From Devosia enhydra (GTDB taxonomy: Bacteria; Pseudomonadota; Alphaproteobacteria; Rhizobiales; Devosiaceae), in the NCBI RefSeq assembly GCF_900119845.1, contig NZ_FPKU01000001.1, positions 310,001 through 374,000 of the forward strand: 64,000 bases of DNA, written 5' to 3'. This document shows positions 11,998 through 21,976 of this stretch, one piece after another (within the stretch, counting starts at the first letter, position 1; each line of letters starts with the position of its first letter). A program made the position numbers and the translations under genes. The notes beneath the pieces were generated by a model, which was not told the origin of the DNA, searched no databases, and saw nothing but the letters and a program-made list of their open reading frames with translations.

Positions 11998-12483
11998 ATG
12001 ACGCGTTTGAACGACCTCCGCGATAATCCTGGTGCCAACAAGACCCGCGTCCGCATCGGGCGCGGCATCGGCTCGGGTGTCGGCAAGACCGGTGGCCGCG
12101 GCGGCAAGGGCCAGACGGCGCGCTCGGGCGTTGCCATCAACGGCTTCGAGGGTGGCCAGATGCCGCTCCACATGCGCATGCCGAAGCGCGGCTTCAATGC
12201 GCACAACCCCAAGAAGTGGAATGCCGTTCGCCTCGACCGGCTCCAGGCCTATATCGATTCCGGCAAGCTCGATGCCAAGGGCGTCATCGACGCCGAGGCT
12301 CTGGTCAAGGCCGGCGTCATCCGTCGCCCGCTCGATGGCGTGCGGCTGATCGGCGGCGAGGGCTTCACCGCCCAGAAGCTGTCGTTCAAGGTTGCCCATG
12401 CCAGCAAGGGCGCGCTCGCTGCTATTGAAGCGGCCGGTGGCAAGGTCGATATGCCTGTGGCAGAAGAGCCTGCTGAGGCGTGA
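11998..12483 (+). CDS. rplO: 50S ribosomal protein L15
   Basis: Late-assembly large-subunit protein with a long glycine-rich basic N-terminal arm (RIGRGIGSGVGKTGGRGGKG). A GTG at 11989 is in frame, but the ATG at 11998 gives the family-typical start MTRLNDL and is correctly spaced from GAAGGG at 11984–11989. The protein is then 161 residues. The 90 bases between rplO and secY contain a perfect hairpin. Confidence 0.97.
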   Translation: MTRLNDLRDNPGANKTRVRIGRGIGSGVGKTGGRGGKGQTARSGVAINGFEGGQMPLHMRMPKRGFNAHNPKKWNAVRLDRLQAYIDSGKLDAKGVIDAEALVKAGVIRRPLDGVRLIGGEGFTAQKLSFKVAHASKGALAAIEAAGGKVDMPVAEEPAEA

Positions 12484-12512
12484 TCCGCACCTGGCTCAAC
12501 TGTGCGCAGTCG

Positions 12513-12536
12513 ACGGGCGCCCTTAGTGGCGCCCGT
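12513..12536 (+). other. Perfect hairpin in the rplO–secY gap
   Basis: ACGGGCGCC (12513–12521) pairs perfectly with GGCGCCCGT (12528–12536) around a CTTAGT loop, a 9-bp GC-rich stem 30 bases after the rplO stop. No T-tract follows, so it is not a standard terminator. It may be an mRNA-processing or pausing site that separates ribosomal-protein expression from secY. Confidence 0.5.
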
Positions 12537-12573
12537 GGCATGATTGCGCATCACGCAGGATAGGAAGCGACTC

Positions 12574-13904
<1,331 letters not shown>

Positions 13905-13908
<4 letters not shown>

Positions 13909-14474
13909 GGGTTATTCTTCTGGGGCCACCCGGGGTAGGCAAGGGTACGCAGGCGAAGATCCTCGTCGAAGCCTTCGGCATTCCCCAGCTGTCGACGGGC
14001 GATATCCTGCGCTCGGCCATTGCTGCCAAGACCGATCTCGGTCTTGCCGCCAAGGCGATCGTCGATCGCGGTGACCTTGTCTCGGACGATATCGTCAACG
14101 GCATCGTCTCCGAGCGCCTCGATGCGGAAGATTGCCGTCCCGGCTTCATCCTTGACGGGTTTCCCCGCACCATCGCCCAAGCCGAGGCGCTGGGCGAGAT
14201 GCTGGCCGAAAAGGGCATGACGCTCGACGCGGCCATCGAGATCACGGCAGATGCCGATATCCTCGTCGGCCGTATCGCCAAGCGGGCCCAGGAATCGGGC
14301 GGCGCGCGTGCCGACGACAACGAGCAGGTTCTGCGCAACCGGCTCCGCGTCTATGGCGAGCAGACGGCGCCGCTGGTGTCCTACTATCGTGGCAAGGGTA
14401 TGCTGCGTTCGGTGGATGGTACGCAGCCGGTCGAGGCGGTCACCGCCGCAATTCGGTCGGCCGTCGGTCGATAG
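13905..14474 (+). CDS. adk: Adenylate kinase
   Basis: Interconverts ATP + AMP and 2 ADP in the cytosol. The 189 residues include the P-loop GPPGVGKGTQA (7–17), the AMP-binding segment STGDILR and the family signature LDGFPRTIAQAE. The length indicates a short-LID enzyme without the zinc-binding LID of Gram-positive forms. Coupled to secY by a 4-base overlap. A 255-base gap with a promoter follows before rpsM. Confidence 0.98.
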
Positions 14475-14575
14475 GGGAGGCGGGGTCGCGTTCGGCCCTG
14501 TCGCCTGGATACAGAATCGTGCGACGGGGTCGAGGGGCCGCGTTGCCGAAACGTTAATGACGGGTCGGCCGGCAG

Positions 14576-14604
14576 TTGACATTGTCGGCATGGCCCCTTA
14601 AGAA
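14576..14604 (+). promoter_or_regulatory. Housekeeping promoter of the rpsM–rpoA–rplQ operon
   Basis: TTGACA at 14576–14581, a 17-base spacer and TAAGAA at 14599–14604 form a near-consensus sigma-70-type promoter in the adk–rpsM gap. It predicts a leader of about 120 bases before the rpsM GTG. The alpha operon can therefore be transcribed independently of the spc operon. Confidence 0.7.
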
Positions 14605-14642
14605 CCGCGCCAGTCTCATGGATTCATAGGGCTGGGTTCGGT

Positions 14643-14711
14643 TCCCCGTAAGAGCGGGGATCGGGGTCCGGTCCCTTGTTGTTGTTATTCGGCGCGGGGC
14701 CTCCCCGGACC
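14643..14711 (+). promoter_or_regulatory. Structured leader upstream of rpsM
   Basis: The predicted rpsM leader holds a hairpin formed by TCCCCG and CGGGGA around TAAGAG (about 14643–14660). It also holds a longer-range pairing of GGTCCGG (14665–14671) with CCGGACC (14705–14711). The second pairing ends five bases before the GAAGGAGA Shine–Dalgarno, so it could affect ribosome access. Alpha operons of other bacteria are autoregulated at the leader, classically by S4, whose gene is absent from this operon. Regulation here is inference. Confidence 0.45.
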
Positions 14712-14729
14712 GGTAGAAGGAGAGCGGAC

Positions 14730-15098
14730 GTGGCCCGTATCGCTGGCGTCAATATCCCAACCAACAAGCGCGTGATCATCGCGCTTCAGTACATCCATGG
14801 GATCGGCGAGCAGTTCGCCGCCGAGATCTGTGAGAAGGTCGGCATTCCGGCCGATCGTCGCGTCAACCAGTTGACCGACGCCGAAGTCATCCAGATCCGT
14901 GAGACCATCGATCGCGACTATGTCGTGGAAGGTGATCTGCGTCGTGGCGTCGCCATGAACATTAAGCGGCTGATGGATCTCGGCAACTATCGTGGCCTGC
15001 GTCACCGTCGTGGCCTTCCGGTCCGCGGCCAGCGCACCCACACCAATGCCCGCACCCGCAAGGGTCCGGCCAAGCCGATCGCCGGCAAGAAGAAGTAA
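14730..15098 (+). CDS. rpsM: 30S ribosomal protein S13
   Basis: 30S head protein forming intersubunit bridges and contacting P-site tRNA. The frame is open from 14676, but the GTG at 14730, preceded by GAAGGAGAGCGGAC, gives [14 protein letters not shown] and the family length of 122 residues. The C-terminal signature [18 protein letters not shown] is intact. First gene of the alpha operon. Confidence 0.98.
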   Translation: MARIAGVNIPTNKRVIIALQYIHGIGEQFAAEICEKVGIPADRRVNQLTDAEVIQIRETIDRDYVVEGDLRRGVAMNIKRLMDLGNYRGLRHRRGLPVRGQRTHTNARTRKGPAKPIAGKKK

Positions 15099-15235
15099 GG
15101 CGTCGCCGGCGGTTGCCGGCTGCGTCTGTGATGATGGGTTGCGGCCACAAGGGCCCCGTGCATGTGCCGGGGCAGGCTCGACCCGGTGGAGCCGCTGGTG
15201 CTACGGCGGCGCAGATATCGAATTGAGGAAAAGAA

Positions 15236-15628
15236 TTGGCAAAAGCTGAAGTCGCTCGCGTTCGTCGCAAGGAACGCAAGAACATCACCAATGGCGTCGC
15301 GCATGTGAATGCGTCGTTCAACAACACCATGGTGACCATCACCGACGTGCAGGGCAACACCATTTCGTGGTCGTCCTCGGGCGTGATGGGGTTCAAGGGG
15401 TCGCGCAAGTCCACCCCCTATGCCGCCCAGGTTGCGGCTGAAGATGCCGCCCGCAAGGCGCAGGAACATGGCATGAAGACCCTCGAGGTCGAGGTTCGCG
15501 GTCCCGGTTCGGGGCGTGAATCTGCACTGCGCGCGCTGCAGGCTGCCGGCTTCAATGTCACTTCCATCCGCGACGTCACGTCGATCCCGCATAATGGTTG
15601 CCGGCCGCGCAAGCGCCGCCGCGTCTGA
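15236..15628 (+). CDS. rpsK: 30S ribosomal protein S11
   Basis: 30S platform protein near the Shine–Dalgarno duplex. The 130 residues carry [24 protein letters not shown] and the C-terminal [16 protein letters not shown]. The start appears to be TTG (15236): no ATG or GTG lies in frame nearby, and GAGGAAAAG precedes it at a suitable distance. A TTG start is uncommon for such a highly expressed gene. 137 bases separate it from rpsM. Confidence 0.96.
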   Translation: MAKAEVARVRRKERKNITNGVAHVNASFNNTMVTITDVQGNTISWSSSGVMGFKGSRKSTPYAAQVAAEDAARKAQEHGMKTLEVEVRGPGSGRESALRALQAAGFNVTSIRDVTSIPHNGCRPRKRRRV

Positions 15629-15721
15629 TCGTCGGGTCTGGCTCCCGGCCGGCCACTGCCGGGGGCGGCGTTAGCCTTTGCGGATAGCGGCCTGCGGCCG
15701 TGCAATTGAAAGGATCACACC

Positions 15722-16741
15722 GTGACCATCCAGAGGAACTGGCAGGAACTCATCAAGCCGACCAAGCTGGAGATCGTTTCGGGGGCTGATAACCCGCGCG
15801 TCGCCTCGGTCATCGCCGAGCCGCTGGAGCGCGGCTATGGTCTGACTCTGGGCAATGCCCTGCGCCGCGTTCTCCTGTCGTCGCTGCAGGGTGCTGCTGT
15901 CACCGCCATGCAGATCGACGGCGTGCTGCACGAGTTCTCGTCGCTGCCCGGCGTTCGTGAGGACATTACCGATCTCGTGCTCAACGTCAAGGAAATCGCC
16001 GTCAAGATGGGCGGCGAGGGTCCGAAGCGTCTGGCGCTCTCCAAGCAGGGTCCCGGTGCCGTGCATGCCGGGGACATTCGCGTTTCGGGCGATATCGAGG
16101 TGCTCAACCCCGAGCTCGTGCTTTGCCATCTCGACGATGGTGCCGAGATCAACATCGAGTTCACGGTCAACACCGGCAAGGGCTACGTCCCGGCCGATCG
16201 CAATCGTCCCGATGATGCCCCGATCGGCTATATCCCGGTCGATGCTCTGTTCTCGCCCGTTCGTCGCGTCTCCTACAAGGTGGAGGCGACCCGCGCCGGC
16301 GAGAGCCTCGACAAGGACAAGCTGACCCTGCAGGTTGAGACCAATGGCTCGATTTCGCCCGAGGATGCAGTGGCTTACGCTGCGCGCATCCTTCAGGATC
16401 AGCTGACCGTCTTCGTCAATTTCGAAGAGCCCAGCAAGGAGAAGGCCCAGGACGCCGTCCCGGAACTCGCCTTCAACCCGGCTCTGCTCAAGAAGGTCGA
16501 CGAGCTCGAGCTCAGCGTCCGTTCGGCCAACTGCCTCAAGAACGACAACATCGTTTATATCGGCGACCTCATCCAGAAGACGGAAGCCGAGATGCTGCGC
16601 ACGCCGAATTTCGGTCGCAAGTCGCTCAACGAGATCAAGGAAGTTCTCGCCCAGATGGGTCTGCACCTGGGCATGGACGTGGCCAACTGGCCGCCCGAGA
16701 ACATCGACGATCTGGCCAAGCGCTACGAAGACCATTATTAA
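15722..16741 (+). CDS. rpoA: RNA polymerase subunit alpha
   Basis: Scaffold subunit of RNA polymerase. The 339 residues comprise the N-terminal assembly/dimerisation domain ([20 protein letters not shown], about residues 40–59), a flexible linker after ~240, and the C-terminal DNA- and activator-binding domain ([16 protein letters not shown] and [14 protein letters not shown]). The start is GTG 15722 with an AAAGGATC Shine–Dalgarno. Confidence 0.99.
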   Translation: MTIQRNWQELIKPTKLEIVSGADNPRVASVIAEPLERGYGLTLGNALRRVLLSSLQGAAVTAMQIDGVLHEFSSLPGVREDITDLVLNVKEIAVKMGGEGPKRLALSKQGPGAVHAGDIRVSGDIEVLNPELVLCHLDDGAEINIEFTVNTGKGYVPADRNRPDDAPIGYIPVDALFSPVRRVSYKVEATRAGESLDKDKLTLQVETNGSISPEDAVAYAARILQDQLTVFVNFEEPSKEKAQDAVPELAFNPALLKKVDELELSVRSANCLKNDNIVYIGDLIQKTEAEMLRTPNFGRKSLNEIKEVLAQMGLHLGMDVANWPPENIDDLAKRYEDHY

Positions 16742-16802
16742 GCGCCACAGCTACCAACCACAAAGCGCCTTCGTGGCGCGCCCGATTGAGGGAGACTAGA
16801 AA

Positions 16803-17231
16803 ATGCGCCACGGATTTGCCAACCGCAAACTCAACCGCACTGCCAGCCACCGCAAGGCCATGTTCGCCAACATGTCCGCCGCGCTGATCAAGCATGAGCA
16901 GATCGTCACGACCCTGCCCAAGGCCAAGGAACTGCGGCCGATCGTCGAGAAGCTGATCACACTCGGCAAGCGTGGTGATCTGCATGCCCGCCGCCAGGCC
17001 ATCGCCCAGATCCGCGACGAGGCCCAGGTGGCCAAGCTCTTCGCCGTCATCGGCCCGCGCTACAAGGATCGTCAGGGTGGCTACACCCGCATCCTCAAGG
17101 CCGGCTTCCGCTATGGCGACAATGCCGAGCGCGCCGTCATCGAGCTGGTCGACCGCGACGTCAACGCCAAGGGCCTCGATTCGGGTCCGGTGCAGGAACG
17201 CGTCTCCGACGATGAGACGGAAGCCGCGTGA
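16803..17231 (+). CDS. rplQ: 50S ribosomal protein L17
   Basis: Large-subunit protein near the tunnel exit. It is 142 residues with the family opening [20 protein letters not shown] and the segment [15 protein letters not shown]; the acidic tail DDETEAA is normal for alphaproteobacteria. A GAGGGAGAC ribosome-binding site precedes it. Last gene of the ribosomal cluster, followed by a strong terminator. Confidence 0.98.
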   Translation: MRHGFANRKLNRTASHRKAMFANMSAALIKHEQIVTTLPKAKELRPIVEKLITLGKRGDLHARRQAIAQIRDEAQVAKLFAVIGPRYKDRQGGYTRILKAGFRYGDNAERAVIELVDRDVNAKGLDSGPVQERVSDDETEAA

Positions 17232-17278
17232 TCTGCGCGGCAGGGGAGCCGCTCCGTCGCGGCTTCTGCTAGAGTTCG

Positions 17279-17312
17279 GGCGGCTTCGGAGCGATCCGGA
17301 GCCGCCTTTTTG
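17279..17312 (+). terminator. Intrinsic terminator after rplQ
   Basis: An 11-bp GC-rich stem (17279–17289 pairing with 17296–17306, one G·T pair) around AGCGAT is followed by TTTTTG. It lies about 50 bases after the rplQ stop and 25 bases before the next gene, and marks the end of the alpha operon. Confidence 0.85.
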
Positions 17313-17335
17313 TTTTCGCGAGGGAGGACGCCGTC

Positions 17336-18397
17336 ATGGCAGGCGAGGGCAGGGGACTGGTGCTGGTCACGGGGGCCAGCGGCTTTGTCGGCAAATGGAC
17401 GGTCATCGAACTGCTCCGCGCCGGATTTTCGGTGCGCGGAACCGTGCGCAGCGAAGCCAAGGCTGAGCAGGTGCGCAAGGCGGTGACAGTTGAGGTGGGC
17501 GGAGACTCCCTGTCCCGGCTGTCATTTGCGTATGTAGACCTGCTGGCCGACAAGGGCTGGCCCGATGCCATGCGGGGCGTCGCCGCCGTCATGCACGTGG
17601 CCACCGTCATTCGTGGCGATGAGCCGCGCGATTCGAGCCTCGTCATCCGCCCCGCCGTCGAGGGCACGGAGCGGGTTCTGCGCTTTGCCCGCGATGCCGG
17701 CATCACCCGCATCGTCATGACGTCCTCGATCGCCACCGTCGGCTATGGCCATGGTCAGGTGAGCGGCAAGAAGGTCTATGACGAGACCTTCCACACCAAT
17801 CTCGATGGCATGAAGTTCACCTGGGCCTATTGCATCGGCAAGACGCGGGCCGAACAGAGCGCCTGGTCGTTCTGCCGCGCCAATGGCATCGACCTCACCA
17901 CCATCCATCCCGGTGCGATCATCGGGCCGGCGCTCGACGATGATGCGTCCATTTCCATCCAGATGGTTACCGGCCTGCTTGATGGCACGACGCCGGCTAT
18001 GCCGTCCAACGGCTTTGCGGTCGTCGATGTGCGCGATGTGGCCGCTCTGCATGTGGCGGCCCTGCTGCGGCCCGAAGCGGCAGGAGAGCGCTATCTGGCC
18101 ACCGCCGAATATGTGCCCTTCACCGGCGTCGGTGACGTGCTGCGCGAGGCCTATCCGCAATATGAGGTGACGATCCGCACGGTACCGGATTGGCTCATCG
18201 GCCTTCTTGCGCGCTTCGGCGGCCCGGCCCGCCAGATCATCAACGATATCGGCAACGAAAAGCACTACGATCGGACAAAGAGCGAGGCGCTGCTGGGCCG
18301 CCCCTATCGCTCCGGTAAGGAAGCCATTCTCGCCTCTGCCGAAAGCGCGCTGCGCCTCGGCCTGTGCAAGCCCAAGCCGAAGGTGGCGAAGGCCTGA
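17336..18397 (+). CDS. NAD-dependent epimerase/dehydratase-like reductase (dihydroflavonol-reductase type)
   Basis: Extended short-chain dehydrogenase, cytosolic, using NAD(P)H; the substrate is not predictable. The Rossmann motif TGASGFVGKW is at residues 14–23 and the catalytic YxxxK appears as YCIGK (about residues 163–167), with the usual upstream serine in MTSSIATVG. Length 353 matches the dihydroflavonol-4-reductase/aldehyde-reductase subfamily. GGGAGGACG precedes the ATG. It is convergent with the next, minus-strand gene; the ends are only 19 bases apart. Confidence 0.85.
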   Translation: MAGEGRGLVLVTGASGFVGKWTVIELLRAGFSVRGTVRSEAKAEQVRKAVTVEVGGDSLSRLSFAYVDLLADKGWPDAMRGVAAVMHVATVIRGDEPRDSSLVIRPAVEGTERVLRFARDAGITRIVMTSSIATVGYGHGQVSGKKVYDETFHTNLDGMKFTWAYCIGKTRAEQSAWSFCRANGIDLTTIHPGAIIGPALDDDASISIQMVTGLLDGTTPAMPSNGFAVVDVRDVAALHVAALLRPEAAGERYLATAEYVPFTGVGDVLREAYPQYEVTIRTVPDWLIGLLARFGGPARQIINDIGNEKHYDRTKSEALLGRPYRSGKEAILASAESALRLGLCKPKPKVAKA

Positions 18398-18416
18398 TCG
18401 TGCAGGGCATCCAAGT

Positions 18417-18959
18417 CTACCGTGGCGGTGTCAGCCCCCACGCGATGTAAAGCATCCTGACATCGGCCAGCGACGCGCAGAAGTGATGGGGCAGGCCCGA
18501 TTGGCGGGCCATCTGTCGATATTTTTCCACCGTGTTCCGGGTCACCCAGATCCAGCGGATCATTTCCCATTTCACGCTGTCCCGCGCACCCGCGAGGCCC
18601 CCCGCTCTTGCTCCTCCCGAAAGCGTGCGGCGGAAATATCGTCCGAGCCGCAGCCAGTGATTGTCATCGAGCACGATGATCCCCGTTGCCCTCCGCATCC
18701 GGCTGGGGAGCAGGACGGAATAGCCGCCATCCATCACCCATTCTGGCCGGGCGATTGCCTCTTCGTGCAGGGCAATGAAATCGGACTCGGGGCGCTGCTG
18801 CCAGTCGGTTCCCGGTTGGTGGCGAAACTGGTCGATGTGGAAGGCCGGCACGCCGAGCCTTTCGGCGAGGGCCACGGCCAGCGTGGATTTGCCAGCATTC
18901 GACGGGCCCAGAATGGCGATGCGGCGGCCGAGTGTCTCAAGGGGCGGGATGTTAGCCAT
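18417..18959 (-). CDS. Small P-loop ATPase/kinase-like protein (FlaR/topology-modulator type)
   Basis: Resembles the adenylate-kinase-like small AAA proteins annotated as FlaR or 'topology modulation' proteins; the physiological substrate is unknown. The P-loop GPSNAGKST lies at residues 18–26 and an HIDQFRHQPG segment fits an acceptor-binding loop. A tryptophan-rich C-terminal region (WEMIRWIWVTRN) is typical. The ATG at 18959 gives 180 residues. A GTG at 18974 is in frame but sits in the T-tract of the upstream terminator, so it is less likely. Confidence 0.7.
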   Translation of the reverse strand: MANIPPLETLGRRIAILGPSNAGKSTLAVALAERLGVPAFHIDQFRHQPGTDWQQRPESDFIALHEEAIARPEWVMDGGYSVLLPSRMRRATGIIVLDDNHWLRLGRYFRRTLSGGARAGGLAGARDSVKWEMIRWIWVTRNTVEKYRQMARQSGLPHHFCASLADVRMLYIAWGLTPPR

Positions 18960-18973
18960 TGGCAGTCGATCCA

Positions 18974-19014
18974 CAAAAGCAAGGGCCCGCCCGGGCGGTC
19001 ACGGGCAGGCCCTC
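18974..19014 (-). terminator. Terminator of the decarboxylase gene
   Basis: On the minus strand a 12-bp GC-rich stem (19013–19002 pairing with 18993–18982, one G·T pair) around a short loop is followed by TTGCTTTTG. It lies 20 bases downstream of the decarboxylase stop. Confidence 0.8.
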
Positions 19015-19033
19015 TTGGTCAACACAAGGCGGC

Positions 19034-20212
19034 TTACTCGGCCGGGGCCACGTCCTTGCCGGTATAGACTTCGTCAACCCAATACTGATCGCGGCGATCG
19101 AAGCCGTTGAACGGGGTCAGCGAGGCCTGGGTATAGGCGCCCATCAGCCCGAACTCGATCCAGTCGTCCTCATCGATGTCCGACGGCAGCATGAAGGTCT
19201 GCGGCAGCACGTCATAGCTGTCGCAGGTGGGCCCGAAGATGGTGAAACCTTCGAACTGCCCGTCATTGTCGTGCACGCGCGCACCGCGCCACACACGCAC
19301 CGGCGGGGTGAAGTCCATGAACTTCACTTCCATCAGCGCGCCATAGGCCCCATCATTGACATAGACCGAGAGCCCGCCGCGCTGATGCTTGACGCGCAGC
19401 AGCAGCGAGGTCGAGGACGTCACCATGGCGCGGCCCGGCTCGGCGATGAGCTCGGGCGCGGATTTGCCGAAATTGTCCTCGACCGCGGTGCGGATGGTGT
19501 CGAAATAATAGTCCATCGGCGGGGCCGAGCTCGTGGGGTAGGGCGCCGGGAAGCCGCCCCCGATATTGAGGCGCTTGAGCTCGATGTTCGATTCGCTGGC
19601 AATGCGCGCCGCTGCCGCGATGTGCCGCTCATAGGCATAGGCATCTTCGCACTGGCTGCCGACATGGAAGCACAGGCTCGGCGCATAGCCCATCTGCGAG
19701 ACCATCTGGGTGATTTCGACAGCGCCTTGTTCCAGCACGCCGAACTTGGTGCCGAAATCATAGGATTTGAGCGCTTTGCCGGCCTTGAACCGTGTGGTCA
19801 CCTCGACATCGCGCGACGGCGCCACCACGGCGGCCAGCTGGTCCAGCTGGGCCGGATGGTCGATGGTGAACGAACGGACCCCGAATTCCTCATAGGCGCG
19901 CTCGATCTCGCGGCGCGACTTGATGGGGTTGTTGTAATGCATCACCGCGCCGGGCGCGTATTTCTGGATCAGCGCCATCTCGGTGTTCGAGGCGACGTCG
20001 AAAGCCTTCAGCCCCTCGCGATGCAGCACCTCGATGATGTGGGGCGAGGGGTTGCACTTGACCGCATAGGTCAAAAGCCCGTCAAAGCCCTTCTTGAACA
20101 CCTTCTTGGCCTTCACCAACTCTCTTTCCGAGAACAGGAAGCTGGGAAAGTCCGGGGCCTCGGCGGCAATCAGCGCCGATGTACTGGGATAGACCGTCTT
20201 CGGTTCACTCAT
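19034..20212 (-). CDS. Type III PLP decarboxylase (ornithine/lysine decarboxylase)
   Basis: Fold-III PLP enzyme that decarboxylates ornithine and/or lysine to putrescine or cadaverine for polyamine synthesis. Its 392 residues show the PLP-lysine motif (YAVKCNP, lysine near residue 48), HVGSQ, the glycine-rich phosphate loop NIGGGFPAPYP, the second-subunit motif CDSYD and a C-terminal FGLMGAYT. The short length and motifs fit the ODC/LODC subgroup rather than diaminopimelate decarboxylase (LysA). Monocistronic with its own terminator. Substrate preference cannot be assigned from sequence alone. Confidence 0.9.
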   Translation of the reverse strand: MSEPKTVYPSTSALIAAEAPDFPSFLFSERELVKAKKVFKKGFDGLLTYAVKCNPSPHIIEVLHREGLKAFDVASNTEMALIQKYAPGAVMHYNNPIKSRREIERAYEEFGVRSFTIDHPAQLDQLAAVVAPSRDVEVTTRFKAGKALKSYDFGTKFGVLEQGAVEITQMVSQMGYAPSLCFHVGSQCEDAYAYERHIAAAARIASESNIELKRLNIGGGFPAPYPTSSAPPMDYYFDTIRTAVEDNFGKSAPELIAEPGRAMVTSSTSLLLRVKHQRGGLSVYVNDGAYGALMEVKFMDFTPPVRVWRGARVHDNDGQFEGFTIFGPTCDSYDVLPQTFMLPSDIDEDDWIEFGLMGAYTQASLTPFNGFDRRDQYWVDEVYTGKDVAPAE

Positions 20213-20372
20213 CGGGCTGGGGCCTTTCGTGGGCTGTGTGGTCGTGTGTCAGGGGCTTTCGGAGCTGGCCTGTGGGGATGGTTTGCCTTGATGCGCCGGT
20301 TGTCGGGTCCGGCGAAACGAGCGCTGCATATAGGGATCAACGCCCCGCTACGCAAACGATAATTCCGGCCAA

Positions 20373-20378
20373 ATTATA
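20373..20378 (-). promoter_or_regulatory. Consensus −10 TATAAT upstream of the decarboxylase
   Basis: Read on the minus strand this is a perfect TATAAT about 160 bases upstream of the decarboxylase start. It lies in an inverted repeat (ATAATT … AATTAT, 20360–20378). No good −35 is visible at 16–18 bases. It may belong to the decarboxylase or to the divergent protease gene. Confidence 0.35.
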
Positions 20379-20464
20379 GGATGTGATCGGCGCTGTCGGT
20401 GCGATAACTCTGAGGCGGCAAATGACCGCCCGGGAAGCTGGCCGACCGTCGGGAAGGATATGTG

Positions 20465-21973
20465 ATGATCGGCACAAACAATGTCCTCTTCGGGCTCGGG
20501 GGCGCCCTTTTCGGCATCGCCCTGGGCTATTTCGCCCTGTCGCCCGTCAACGGGCAGAGCGAGGGCACGCTCGTGCCGGTCGCACCGGTTGCGATCGCCC
20601 CCGTGGCGGTGCCCGCAGCACCCGTCGAGCCGCCGCGCGAGGTGCCCGGCAGCCGCGAGCAGATGCAGCTGAGCTTTGCACCGGTGGTGCGCGATGTGAC
20701 CCCCGCCGTGGTCAATGTCTATGCCACCACGCGCACCCAGCAGGCGCCGTCGCCCTTTGCCGCCGATCCGTTCTTCCAGCGTTTCTTTGGCGGTTCGAAC
20801 CCGATGTTCGCGCCGCGCGAGCGTGAGAGCCAGTCGCTGGGCTCGGGCGTCATCATCGATCCTTCGGGCGTCATCCTCACCAATGCCCATGTGGTGGAAG
20901 GCGCCACCGATATTCGCATCGCCACCGCCGATGGGCGGGAATTTCCGGTGGATATGGTGCTCGACGATGCCCGCTCCGATCTTGCCGTGCTGCGCGTGCG
21001 CGATGCCGACGCGGCGACGTTCCCGGCGCTGAGCTTTTCGGATTCCGATGCGCTCGAGGTCGGCGATCTCGTTCTCGCCATCGGCAATCCGTTCGGGGTG
21101 GGGCAGACGGTGACCAGCGGCATCGTCTCGGCGCTCGCCCGCACCGGGGTCGAAAGCTCCAACTACGAATTTTTCATCCAGACCGATGCGGCGATCAATC
21201 CGGGCAATTCGGGCGGTGCGCTGGTTGATCTCTCCGGCCGGCTGGTGGGTATCAACACCGCCATCTTCACCCGCTCGGGCGGCTCGATCGGCATCGGCTT
21301 TGCCATTCCCGCCAATATGGCGAAGGTCGTTGCCGAAGCCGGCATTGCCGGGGGGCAGCTGGTCCGGCCGTGGCTTGGTGCCCGCACGCAGGAGGTTTCC
21401 GCCGATATCGCCGCAAGCCTCGGGCTCGAGCGGGCACGGGGCGCGCTCGTCACCGAACTGGCAGCCGATGGCCCCGCTGCCCGCGCCGGGCTCGCGGTCG
21501 GCGATGTCGTGCTGAGCCTCGACGGACAGGCAATCGACCAGCCCAGCGCCCTCGATTTTCGCCTCGCGACGCGGCCCGTGGGCGGCAGCGCCGAGCTCGT
21601 GTTCTTCCGCGATGGCCAGCAATATCGGGCCAGCCTGCCGCTCGCCGCCGCGCCCAGCGCCGGGGATGCCGCCATCGCCGATATCTCCGGCAACACGCGT
21701 TTTGCCGGCACAAGCGTCGAAACCCTGGGCCCGGCGGTCGCTCAGGAGCTCGGCCTGCCCTTCGAGGCGCAGGGCGTCGTCGTGCGCGCCGTCGATCCGC
21801 GCTCGCCGGCGGCCCGCCTTGGCCTGAGGCCGGGCGACATCATCCTCAGCCTCAACGACACCGAGATCGTCGATGCGGAGGGTTTCGCGCGGCTCGTCGA
21901 TCAGCGGCCAGAGGCCTGGCGCATCGTGCTCCAGCGCGGCGGCCGCGTGCTGCGCTCCATCGTCAGCGGGTGA
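20465..21973 (+). CDS. DegP/HtrA-family periplasmic serine protease
   Basis: Envelope quality-control protease. The 502 residues comprise an N-terminal hydrophobic anchor or signal (residues 7–25), a proline-rich linker, a trypsin-like domain with triad His ~141 (TNAHVVEG), Asp ~172 (DLAVLRV) and Ser ~249 (NPGNSGGAL), and two PDZ domains (from ~290 and ~410). GTG 20462 is also in frame, but ATG 20465 is well spaced from GGAAGG. There is no obvious signal-peptidase site, so it may stay membrane-anchored like DegS/MucD forms. rarA follows after 3 bases. Confidence 0.93.
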   Translation: MIGTNNVLFGLGGALFGIALGYFALSPVNGQSEGTLVPVAPVAIAPVAVPAAPVEPPREVPGSREQMQLSFAPVVRDVTPAVVNVYATTRTQQAPSPFAADPFFQRFFGGSNPMFAPRERESQSLGSGVIIDPSGVILTNAHVVEGATDIRIATADGREFPVDMVLDDARSDLAVLRVRDADAATFPALSFSDSDALEVGDLVLAIGNPFGVGQTVTSGIVSALARTGVESSNYEFFIQTDAAINPGNSGGALVDLSGRLVGINTAIFTRSGGSIGIGFAIPANMAKVVAEAGIAGGQLVRPWLGARTQEVSADIAASLGLERARGALVTELAADGPAARAGLAVGDVVLSLDGQAIDQPSALDFRLATRPVGGSAELVFFRDGQQYRASLPLAAAPSAGDAAIADISGNTRFAGTSVETLGPAVAQELGLPFEAQGVVVRAVDPRSPAARLGLRPGDIILSLNDTEIVDAEGFARLVDQRPEAWRIVLQRGGRVLRSIVSG

Positions 21974-21976
21974 TTC

